A stretch of 64,000 bases of DNA, from positions 1-64,000 of the forward strand of contig NZ_JAGSPN010000006.1 in NCBI RefSeq assembly GCF_018139685.1, in the 5' to 3' direction. The notes under the pieces were generated by a model. It was not told the origin of the DNA and made no database searches. It worked only from the letters and a program-made list of their open reading frames with translations. Both the position numbers and the translations under genes were made by a program. Below are positions 57,167 to 64,000 of the stretch, in pieces (the first letter of the stretch is position 1; every line of letters starts with the position of its first letter). This DNA comes from Cognatundibacterium luofuense (GTDB lineage Bacteria > Pseudomonadota > Gammaproteobacteria > Burkholderiales > Burkholderiaceae_D).

Positions 57167-58108
57167 ATGCAAATTATCATTATGCACTCCCGCTTCACGC
57201 AGGCCAGATCGCTGACGCTGGGGACACCGCATATCGTTGTTGCTGCGATTGCCTTTCTGGTATTGACGTTGCTGACGGGCGCGCTGATGGCGGCGCTCAG
57301 TATGCGTCTTGCCAGCGCGGATGTTCCGCTGTTCCGCAGTCTGTTGCCATTACCGGCTGCCATGGCCAGTGATGCAGGCAGCAAAGATCGCTATTTACAG
57401 GAAAATCTTTCCGCAATGGCGGCTAAACTCGGCGAGATGGAGGCGCATCTGATTCGTCTGGATGCGCTGGGTGAGCGTGTACAGGGCCTGGCCGGCATTA
57501 AACCGGAGGAGTTCCAGTTCCGCGAAGCCCCCGGACGCGGCGGACCTGAGATCAGCCGTGCACCGGCATCCGAACTGAGCATAAACCAGATTCAGGAGTT
57601 GCTGAAAAAACTGGGACAGGATATCGAACACCGCAGCGATTACATGAATGCGGTTGAGACCCAGCTGATGGCGTTCAAATTGCAATCCAAGCTTTTACCA
57701 ACCACGCAGCCGGTCAATGTCGCTTATAACGCCTCTGGTTTTGGCTGGCGTTCCGATCCGTTTTCCGGTCGCAGTGCCTTTCACGAAGGTATCGATTTTT
57801 CTGCGCCAACCGGAACGCCGATCGTAGCCGCAGCCGGCGGTGTGGTAATTGCCTCGGAATACCACCCGCAATTCGGCAACATGATAGAAATTGACCATGG
57901 CGGTGATCTGATTACGCGCTACGCACACAGCTCCAAGGTCTATGTGAAGCTTGGTGATATTGTTCAGCGCGGACAACACATTGCCGATATTGGCTCCACC
58001 GGACGCTCTACCGGCGCGCACTTGCATTTCGAGGTGCGTGTGCGCGATGTTCCGCAAAACCCGCATAAATTCCTTTCTTCCGGCATAAAACCGAATCAGG
58101 GACGCTGA
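57167..58108 (+). CDS. M23 family metallopeptidase (upstream of secA)
   Basis: Predicted periplasmic peptidoglycan endopeptidase of 313 residues with one N-terminal membrane anchor (VVAAIAFLVLTLLTGALMAA, about 24-44). A coiled-coil region follows (about 75-170). The M23 domain begins near GFGWRSDPFSGRSAFHEGID, with zinc His/Asp in HEGIDFS and HxH in GAHLHFEVRV. It starts in the gap divergent to the DUF721 gene. A GGGGAAA box stands before the ATG. Confidence 0.92.
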   Translation: MQIIIMHSRFTQARSLTLGTPHIVVAAIAFLVLTLLTGALMAALSMRLASADVPLFRSLLPLPAAMASDAGSKDRYLQENLSAMAAKLGEMEAHLIRLDALGERVQGLAGIKPEEFQFREAPGRGGPEISRAPASELSINQIQELLKKLGQDIEHRSDYMNAVETQLMAFKLQSKLLPTTQPVNVAYNASGFGWRSDPFSGRSAFHEGIDFSAPTGTPIVAAAGGVVIASEYHPQFGNMIEIDHGGDLITRYAHSSKVYVKLGDIVQRGQHIADIGSTGRSTGAHLHFEVRVRDVPQNPHKFLSSGIKPNQGR

Positions 58109-58119
58109 TAACGGATAAA

Positions 58120-58199
58120 CGGGACTTGTGTTTAGGAAAAACGACGCCAACTGTCTGCGACAGATCGGCATTTCCCCGGAATTCTCTGGTCAAGTCCCG
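58120..58199 (+). promoter_or_regulatory. Long-range inverted repeat in the secA upstream region
   Basis: CGGGACTTG (58120-58128) and CAAGTCCCG (58191-58199) enclose 62 bases with an inner CTGTC/GACAG stem. Could fold as one leader structure upstream of secA. A function is not shown. Confidence 0.4.
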
Positions 58200-58293
58200 C
58201 CTGCGTGGTAAAATCAAGAGTTAATCTTTTTTGTTGTCGCGAAGACAATTTTATGTCGCGGCGTTTTTCAGAAATTCATTTTTCGTATCCAGC

Positions 58294-61053
58294 ATGTCAT
58301 TCCTGACCAAGATATTCGGCAGCCGTAACCAGCGGCTCTTGAAGCAATACCAAAAAACCGTGCGTCAGATCAACGCACTGGAACCACAAATGGAAGCCTT
58401 GTCGGATACGGCATTGCAGGCAAAAACTGCGGAATTCAAAGCGCGTTTTGCCAAAGGTGAAACTCTCGACAGCCTGCTGCCGGAAGCGTTTGCCGTTTGC
58501 CGTGAAGCCAGTAAGCGCGTGCATAAAATGCGTCACTTTGACGTACAGCTGATCGGCGGTATGGTGCTGCATTACGGCAAAATTGCTGAAATGCGTACCG
58601 GTGAAGGTAAAACCCTGATGGCAACACTGGCTGCTTACCTGAATGCCTTATCCGGCAAAGGTGTGCACGTTGTGACTGTCAATGATTACCTGGCACAGCG
58701 CGATGCGGACTCCATGGGCAAGCTGTATGGCTGGCTGGGTCTGACCACCGGTGTGATTCTGTCTCAGCAGGATCACGATGAAAAGCAGCGCGCTTACCGT
58801 TCGGATATCACCTACGGTACTAACAATGAATTCGGTTTCGATTACCTGCGCGACAATATGGTGTTCGAAGCGAAAGACCGTGTGCAGCGTGGTCTGAGCT
58901 TTGCGGTAGTTGACGAAGTTGACTCGATTCTGATTGACGAAGCGCGTACGCCGCTGATCATCTCCGGTCAGGCAGAGAATCACACCGAGCTTTATTACAA
59001 AATGAATGAAGTGCCGAAACTGCTGACACTGCAGATCGGCGAAGAAACGCCTGATGGCAAGGGTAAAATTGAAGTTCCGGGCGATTACACCAAAGATGAA
59101 AAATCGCATCAGGTTTTGCTGACGGAAGCAGGCCATGAAAAAGCGGAAAGCATACTGACGGAAATGGGCTTGCTGCCGGAAGGCGCATCTTTGTATGACC
59201 CGTCGCACATCACCCTGATCCATCACCTGTACGCTGCATTGCGCGCACATGCGCTGTACTTCAAAGACCAGCATTATGTTGTTAATGATGGCGAAATCGT
59301 GATCGTTGATGAATTCACCGGTCGTATGATGGTGGGTCGTCGCTGGTCAGATGGCTTGCATCAGGCTGTGGAAGCGAAAGAAGGCGTCCGCATTCAGAAC
59401 GAAAACCAGACGCTGGCATCGATCACTTTCCAGAATTATTTCCGTATGTACAGCAAACTGTCCGGTATGACCGGTACAGCGGATACGGAAGCCTACGAAT
59501 TCCAGGAAATTTACGCACTGGAAACAGTCGTTATTCCGCCGAATCGCCCTTCTCAGCGCGTTGATCGTCACGATCAGGTCTATAAAACTGCGCAGGAAAA
59601 ATACAACGCGATTGTGCTGGATATTCAGGATTGCTATAAACGCGGTCAGCCAGTGCTGGTTGGTACCACCTCGATTGAAAACTCGGAACTGCTGTCTTCG
59701 ATTCTGAATAAAGCGAATTTGCCGCATAACGTGCTGAATGCAAAACAGCATGCCCGCGAAGCAGAAATTATTGCGCAGGCAGGTCGTCCGGGTGCAGTGA
59801 CAATTGCAACTAATATGGCAGGTCGCGGTACCGATATCGTGCTCGGCGGTAATGTTGAAAAACAAATTCAGCTGATCGATGCGAATGACGCCATCTCCGC
59901 GGCTGACAAAGCAGCGCAGGCAGATACCTTGCGCAACGAATGGCAATCTCTGCACGATCAGGTTGTCGCCGCAGGCGGCTTGCATATCATCGGTACTGAG
60001 CGCCATGAATCCCGCCGCGTTGATAATCAGTTGCGTGGACGTTCAGGTCGTCAGGGCGATCCTGGCTCCAGCCGTTTCTATCTGTCGCTGGATGATCCTT
60101 TGCTGCGTATTTTTGCCGGTGACCGCATCCGTGCGATCATGGATCGCCTGAAGATGCCGGAAGGTGAACCTATCGAAGCCGGTATGGTGACCCGTTCGCT
60201 GGAAACTGCGCAACGTAAGGTTGAGGCACGTAACTTCGATATCCGTAAGCAATTGCTGGAATACGATGATGTGGCAAACGATCAGCGTAAGGTGATTTAT
60301 CAGCAGCGTAATGAGTTGCTGGAAGTGACAGATGTCACCGAACTGATGGATTCCCTGCGTCATGGCGTTTTCCACGATGTGGTGCGCACTTATGTGCCTG
60401 CAGAGTCTGTAGAAGAACAGTGGGATATCCCTGCGCTGGAGCGCGTGCTGGCTTCTGACTGGAATATTCATCTGCCACTGACACAAATGGTGAAAGATGA
60501 GCCTAACCTCAGCGACGAAGAAATTCTGGAGCGCGTGGTTGCCGAAGTAAATCGCAATTACGAAGCGAAAGTCGCGCTGGTTGGTAAAGAAGCATTTGGC
60601 GGCTTTGAGCGTAATGTCATGCTGCAGAGCATCGACGTACACTGGCGTGAGCATCTGGCAGCGCTGGATCATTTGCGTCAGGGTATTCATCTGCGTGGTT
60701 ATGCACAGAAAAATCCTAAGCAGGAATACAAACGTGAAGCGTTTGAACTGTTCGCAGCGATGCTGGATCAGATTAAAAACGATGTGACCCGCACACTGGT
60801 ACTGGTGCGCATCCAGACGCCGGAAGAAGCCGTATCTGCGGAAGCGCAAATGCAGCAGTCACAGGTGGAAAATGTTCACTATCGCCATGATGCATTTGAT
60901 GAAAATGCAACGCCTGAACAAATGCTGGCACCGGAACCTGTTGCGATGGGTGGTGATGCAGAAATCAGCTGGGGTCTGAAAGTCGGTCGTAATGATCCTT
61001 GTCCTTGCGGCAGTGGCATGAAATTCAAACAGTGTCACGGCAAACTGGCATAA
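58294..61053 (+). CDS. secA: Preprotein translocase ATPase SecA
   Basis: Motor that pushes unfolded precursors through SecYEG. 919 residues. Starts [20 protein letters not shown]. Walker [18 protein letters not shown] near residue 105, [34 protein letters not shown] and [13 protein letters not shown] follow. The C-terminal zinc tail [20 protein letters not shown] is intact and binds SecB. The ATG at 58294 is favoured over the open frame from 58231. The ribosome-binding site is poor, which hints at leader control, as for secA elsewhere (inference). Confidence 0.97.
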   Translation: MSFLTKIFGSRNQRLLKQYQKTVRQINALEPQMEALSDTALQAKTAEFKARFAKGETLDSLLPEAFAVCREASKRVHKMRHFDVQLIGGMVLHYGKIAEMRTGEGKTLMATLAAYLNALSGKGVHVVTVNDYLAQRDADSMGKLYGWLGLTTGVILSQQDHDEKQRAYRSDITYGTNNEFGFDYLRDNMVFEAKDRVQRGLSFAVVDEVDSILIDEARTPLIISGQAENHTELYYKMNEVPKLLTLQIGEETPDGKGKIEVPGDYTKDEKSHQVLLTEAGHEKAESILTEMGLLPEGASLYDPSHITLIHHLYAALRAHALYFKDQHYVVNDGEIVIVDEFTGRMMVGRRWSDGLHQAVEAKEGVRIQNENQTLASITFQNYFRMYSKLSGMTGTADTEAYEFQEIYALETVVIPPNRPSQRVDRHDQVYKTAQEKYNAIVLDIQDCYKRGQPVLVGTTSIENSELLSSILNKANLPHNVLNAKQHAREAEIIAQAGRPGAVTIATNMAGRGTDIVLGGNVEKQIQLIDANDAISAADKAAQADTLRNEWQSLHDQVVAAGGLHIIGTERHESRRVDNQLRGRSGRQGDPGSSRFYLSLDDPLLRIFAGDRIRAIMDRLKMPEGEPIEAGMVTRSLETAQRKVEARNFDIRKQLLEYDDVANDQRKVIYQQRNELLEVTDVTELMDSLRHGVFHDVVRTYVPAESVEEQWDIPALERVLASDWNIHLPLTQMVKDEPNLSDEEILERVVAEVNRNYEAKVALVGKEAFGGFERNVMLQSIDVHWREHLAALDHLRQGIHLRGYAQKNPKQEYKREAFELFAAMLDQIKNDVTRTLVLVRIQTPEEAVSAEAQMQQSQVENVHYRHDAFDENATPEQMLAPEPVAMGGDAEISWGLKVGRNDPCPCGSGMKFKQCHGKLA

Positions 61054-61097
61054 GCAATACCCGATGCCAATGCTAAAACCATTGGTCATCATGCATG

Positions 61098-61127
61098 AAA
61101 ACAGGACAGCATTGCTGTCCTGTTTTT
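61098..61127. terminator. Intrinsic terminator after secA
   Basis: AAAACAGGACAGC / GCTGTCCTGTTTT with an ATT loop and a following T run. Confidence 0.94.
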
Positions 61128-61212
61128 TTATGGTGCAGCGCATGCGGATTTCTCGTCTGCACTGCACAAATATCCTACAATGGCGGCTTAATTTGAACGC
61201 AAGGAAACGACC

Positions 61213-62451
61213 ATGGCTGTGAATTCTCCTATCCCTGTCGCAAGTGATCTGAAACCGGTGGCAGGCATTCGTCTCGGACACGCTGAAGCTGGCATCCGCA
61301 AAGCAAATCGTAAAGATGTGTTGGTCATGGAGCTGGCACCGACAGCCACTGTCGCCGGCGTGTTCACCACTAACCGTTTTTGCGCTGCACCGGTGCAAGT
61401 CTGTAAAGCGCATCTGGAAAGCAGCAATATGCAGGCAGGTCCGATTCGTGCACTGGTTGTGAACACCGGTAATGCGAATGCGGGTACCGGCGATGCCGGT
61501 CTGGCGAATGCAAACAAAACCTGCGAAGCACTGGCTGCGCTGCTGGGCTGTGATGCTTCTCAGATTCTGCCGTTTTCCACCGGTGTGATTCTGGAACCGC
61601 TGCCAGTGGACCGTCTGATCGCCGGCTTGCCGCAGGCAATTGCGAATCTGCAGGAAGACAACTGGTTTGCCGCAGCAGAAGCCATCATGACGACTGATAC
61701 TCAGCCGAAAGCGGCGTCTGCAAGTATTGTGATTGGTGGCAAAACCGTACAAATGACCGGCATCTCCAAAGGTGCAGGCATGATCAAGCCGAATATGGCG
61801 ACCATGCTCGGCTATCTGGCAATGGATGCCCGCATTGCACAACCTGTGCTGGATCATCTGGTGAAACGTACCGCAGATAAGTCGTTTAACTGCATCACGA
61901 TCGACGGTGATACCTCCACCAATGATTCGTTCATGCTGATTGCCACCGGTGCCGGTTCACTGGAAATCAATGATGTTGATACACCGGAATACGCAGAACT
62001 GGAAACAGCCGTCATCGCGCTGGCGCAAAAGCTGGCACATATGATTATTCGTGACGGTGAGGGCGCAACCAAATTCATTACTGTTGCCGTAGAAGAGGGT
62101 AGCAGCGTCGAGGAATGCCGCAAAATTGCTTATTCCATCGCACATTCACCGCTGGTGAAAACAGCCTTCTTTGCCTCCGATCCTAATCTCGGCCGTATTC
62201 TGGCAGCGATTGGTTATGCAGGTGTGGATGATCTGGATGTCAGCAAACTCAATTTGTATCTGGATGATGTCTGGGTCGCCCGTAACGGCGGCCGTCATCC
62301 TGATTACAAAGAGGAAGACGGTCAGCGCGTGATGAAGCAAAGCGAAATCACAATCCGCGTTCGTCTGGCACGCGGCAATGCGGAAGCGACTGTCTGGACT
62401 TGTGATTTGTCGCACGACTACGTTTCGATCAACGCGGACTACCGTTCCTGA
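61213..62451 (+). CDS. argJ: Bifunctional ornithine acetyltransferase / N-acetylglutamate synthase ArgJ
   Basis: Transfers acetyl from N-acetylornithine to glutamate in the cyclic arginine pathway. 412 residues, cut by itself into two chains. The self-cleavage motif is [15 protein letters not shown] with the break before Thr197 (A196-T197). [31 protein letters not shown] and [19 protein letters not shown] are further ArgJ blocks. GGAAACGACC precedes the ATG. Its stop overlaps the ATG of the DUF815 gene (TGATG). Confidence 0.96.
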   Translation: MAVNSPIPVASDLKPVAGIRLGHAEAGIRKANRKDVLVMELAPTATVAGVFTTNRFCAAPVQVCKAHLESSNMQAGPIRALVVNTGNANAGTGDAGLANANKTCEALAALLGCDASQILPFSTGVILEPLPVDRLIAGLPQAIANLQEDNWFAAAEAIMTTDTQPKAASASIVIGGKTVQMTGISKGAGMIKPNMATMLGYLAMDARIAQPVLDHLVKRTADKSFNCITIDGDTSTNDSFMLIATGAGSLEINDVDTPEYAELETAVIALAQKLAHMIIRDGEGATKFITVAVEEGSSVEECRKIAYSIAHSPLVKTAFFASDPNLGRILAAIGYAGVDDLDVSKLNLYLDDVWVARNGGRHPDYKEEDGQRVMKQSEITIRVRLARGNAEATVWTCDLSHDYVSINADYRS

Positions 62452-63356
62452 TGATGAATTCTGCCGCAATGGAACACTTGCTGGCGCGCGCTGAGCGTGT
62501 GCTGGCAAGGCTGGAAGCCGTTTTGCCGGCGGCGTCTGCTGCGCCGGACTGGGATGCAGGAGTTGCATTCCGCTGGCGCAAACGCAGTGGTGCCGGTTTT
62601 CTGCAGGTGGTGCGCCATGCGGCAACGATAGGTTTGCCGGACTTGCATCACATTGGTCCGCAAAAAGAGCAGATCGAACGCAATACCCGTCAGTTCGTAC
62701 ACGGTGCACCGGCCAATAATGTGCTGCTGACCGGCGCACGCGGCACCGGTAAATCCTCGCTGATCAAGGCTTGTCTGACTGAGTTTGCTGCGCAGGGATT
62801 GCGCCTGATCGAAGTGGATAAAGCAGATCTTGCTGACTTGCCGGATATTGTCGAACTGGTCGCCACACGTCATGAACGTTTCATTATTTTCTGTGATGAT
62901 TTGTCGTTCGAGGAAGGTGAGGCGGGTTACAAGGCGCTGAAAGTCGCACTGGATGGCAGTATCGCTGCCGCCAGTGACAACGTGCTGATTTATGCCACGT
63001 CGAACCGCAGGCATCTGCTGCCGGAAAAAATGTCGGATAACGCAAGTTACCGACATACGGAGGATGGTGATTTGCATCCGGGCGAAACGGTAGAAGAGAA
63101 AATCTCTTTATCTGAACGCTTTGGTTTGTGGATTTCATTTTATCCGTTCGGGCAGGATGATTACCTCGGCATCGTGGCGCACTGGTTGCGCAGTTTCGGA
63201 TGCGATGAGGCGCAGATTGCGGAAGCGAGACAGGAAGCGTTGCGCTGGGCTTTGCAGCGCGGATCGCGTTCCGGTCGTGTTGCGTGGCAGTTTGCAAAAG
63301 ACTATGCAGGACAATGGAAGGAGCGTGACCATGTCGGAAATAGCAAGTCTGAATAA
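62451..63356 (+). CDS. DUF815 AAA+ ATPase
   Basis: ATP-binding protein of 301 residues. Walker A is LLTGARGTGKSSLIKA near residue 95, Walker B is FIIFCDDLSFEEGE, and a sensor-like IYATSNRRHLLPE follows. GIGLPDLHHI-type text before the P-loop (GLPDLHHIGPQKEQIERNTR) is usual for the DUF815 family. No defined role is known to me. The ATG shares one base with the argJ stop, and its last 26 bases overlap mutT, so the three are one operon. Confidence 0.88.
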   Translation: MMNSAAMEHLLARAERVLARLEAVLPAASAAPDWDAGVAFRWRKRSGAGFLQVVRHAATIGLPDLHHIGPQKEQIERNTRQFVHGAPANNVLLTGARGTGKSSLIKACLTEFAAQGLRLIEVDKADLADLPDIVELVATRHERFIIFCDDLSFEEGEAGYKALKVALDGSIAAASDNVLIYATSNRRHLLPEKMSDNASYRHTEDGDLHPGETVEEKISLSERFGLWISFYPFGQDDYLGIVAHWLRSFGCDEAQIAEARQEALRWALQRGSRSGRVAWQFAKDYAGQWKERDHVGNSKSE

Positions 63357-63759
63357 ACGCCCGATTGATGTGGCGGTCGGGATACTGATGCAGGCTGATG
63401 GCGATGTGCTGATGGCGCAGCGTCCGTCCGGCAAGCCGTACGAAGGCTACTGGGAATTCCCGGGTGGTAAAGTGGAAGCGGGCGAAGATGTGCTGGCTGC
63501 GCTGAAGCGGGAATTTCTGGAAGAGCTGGGCGTGCGTGTTCTCGAAGCGGAACCCTGGGTTGGTGTCGAGCATGTGTATCCCCATGCGCATGTCAGACTG
63601 CATTTTTATATTTGCCGCCGCTGGGAAGGCGAGCCGCAAAGTCTGGAAGGTCAGGCATTTGCATGGCAGGGCAAGGTTGCCGTAGAGCCGGTATTACCTG
63701 CCACTATTCCTTTACTGGAAGATCTGGGTTTACTGCAGGCTGACCGCATCGCAGCCTGA
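63331..63759 (+). CDS. mutT: 8-oxo-dGTP diphosphatase MutT
   Basis: Nudix hydrolase that removes oxidised dGTP from the nucleotide pool. 142 residues. The Nudix box GGKVEAGEDVLAALKREFLE followed by ELGV fits GX5EX7REUXEEXGU. AVGILMQADGDVLMAQRPSG and GYWEFPGGKVE precede it as in MutT. AAGGAG (63317-63322) sits 8 bases before the ATG at 63331, inside the end of the DUF815 gene. The frame is open further upstream but that part overlaps DUF815. Last gene of argJ-DUF815-mutT. Confidence 0.94.
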   Translation: MSEIASLNKRPIDVAVGILMQADGDVLMAQRPSGKPYEGYWEFPGGKVEAGEDVLAALKREFLEELGVRVLEAEPWVGVEHVYPHAHVRLHFYICRRWEGEPQSLEGQAFAWQGKVAVEPVLPATIPLLEDLGLLQADRIAA

Positions 63760-63776
63760 ATCCTTGCACTACACTG

Positions 63777-63812
63777 AAAGCCACCGCCAGCTTTGCTGCC
63801 GGTGGCTTTGTC
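63777..63812 (+). terminator. Terminator hairpin after mutT
   Basis: AAAGCCACCG / CGGTGGCTTT with inner CAGC/GCTG. T run short (TTTGT), so moderate strength. Confidence 0.7.
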
Positions 63813-63889
63813 ACATTCACGCAACCACTGCGTATTTTCACTTATTGCTGCCGCCTGTCGCTTCCTGCGAATATCCTTATGCTTAATTT

Positions 63890-63955
63890 GCTGAAGTGTA
63901 TTTTTTTATATACAGTGTATTTATTTGTGTACACTGTTATGTAATGTGTACGCTT
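63890..63955. promoter_or_regulatory. AT-rich operator-like region at the window end
   Basis: ACAGTGTA (63912-63919) and TACACTGT (63930-63937) form a perfect inverted repeat with a 10-base spacer. GTGTA recurs at 63896, 63915, 63927 and 63945. An ATG is the last codon seen (63998-64000), after AGGCAGG, and may start the next gene. Confidence 0.5.
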
Positions 63956-64000
63956 CAGAGAGAAAAGCCACAGAATCTGAAAGCCGGATGAGGCAGGATG

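Overview
The window reads as chromosomal DNA of a betaproteobacterium of the order Burkholderiales, most likely a moderate-GC relative of the Oxalobacteraceae. The support is gene order and gene type: dusB-fis-purH-ruvC-ruvA-ruvB, the tyrS / M23 peptidase / anmK block, the DUF721 / M23 peptidase / secA / argJ / DUF815 / mutT block, a Coq7 ubiquinone hydroxylase, and 16-stranded porins ending in Phe. The species cannot be named from sequence alone. No phage, transposase, CRISPR array, rRNA or tRNA gene was found. Coding density is high and most genes are housekeeping.

Layout. 1-5.6 kb: truncated PagL-like lipid A deacylase, a 3-hydroxyisobutyrate-dehydrogenase-family enzyme, fadD, and a thioesterase-PhoD pair. 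5.7-8.6 kb: Atm1-type ABC exporter and a HypT-like LysR regulator. 8.8-14.7 kb: a glutamate module with glutamate dehydrogenase, two GltI-type binding proteins and the GltJKL transporter. 14.9-16.7 kb: pyrC and a DUF3025 gene. 17-20.2 kb: chemoreceptor, DUF465 and DUF2147 proteins. 20.3-25.7 kb: valS and a TPR-GGDEF protein. 25.7-30.4 kb: TPP riboswitch and thiC-thiS-thiG-thiD-thiE. 30.7-35.3 kb: periplasmic ClpP-fold protein, uvrD, putative Na+/H+ antiporter. 35.3-40.4 kb: Aer-like receptor, coq7, a decayed porin pseudogene and an intact, strongly codon-biased porin. 40.6-46 kb: ruvB, ruvA, ruvC, purH, fis, dusB (all minus). 46.1-52 kb: phosphatase, dtd and tyrS (minus), then M23 peptidase, anmK and a DsbA-family protein. 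52-55.9 kb: repeat-rich gap, PAS-GGDEF-EAL protein, LysR regulator. 56-63.8 kb: PduO-type adenosyltransferase, DUF721, M23 peptidase, secA, argJ, DUF815 ATPase, mutT. The last 200 bases are an AT-rich operator-like region.

Functional links. gdhA and the gltI/gltIJKL genes form a glutamate uptake and catabolism region. The thi operon is headed by its riboswitch but holds no thiO, thiF or thiH. Two cyclic-di-GMP proteins and two chemoreceptors suggest a motile, surface-responsive lifestyle.

The most unusual non-coding signal is a family of about 90-base intergenic repeats with six copies in two subgroups. Three copies share a 50-base core that is nearly identical. Several long perfect hairpins without U tracts lie at gene junctions (hypT-like/gdhA, thiS/thiG, valS/DUF2147, purH/ruvC, coq7 3' side).
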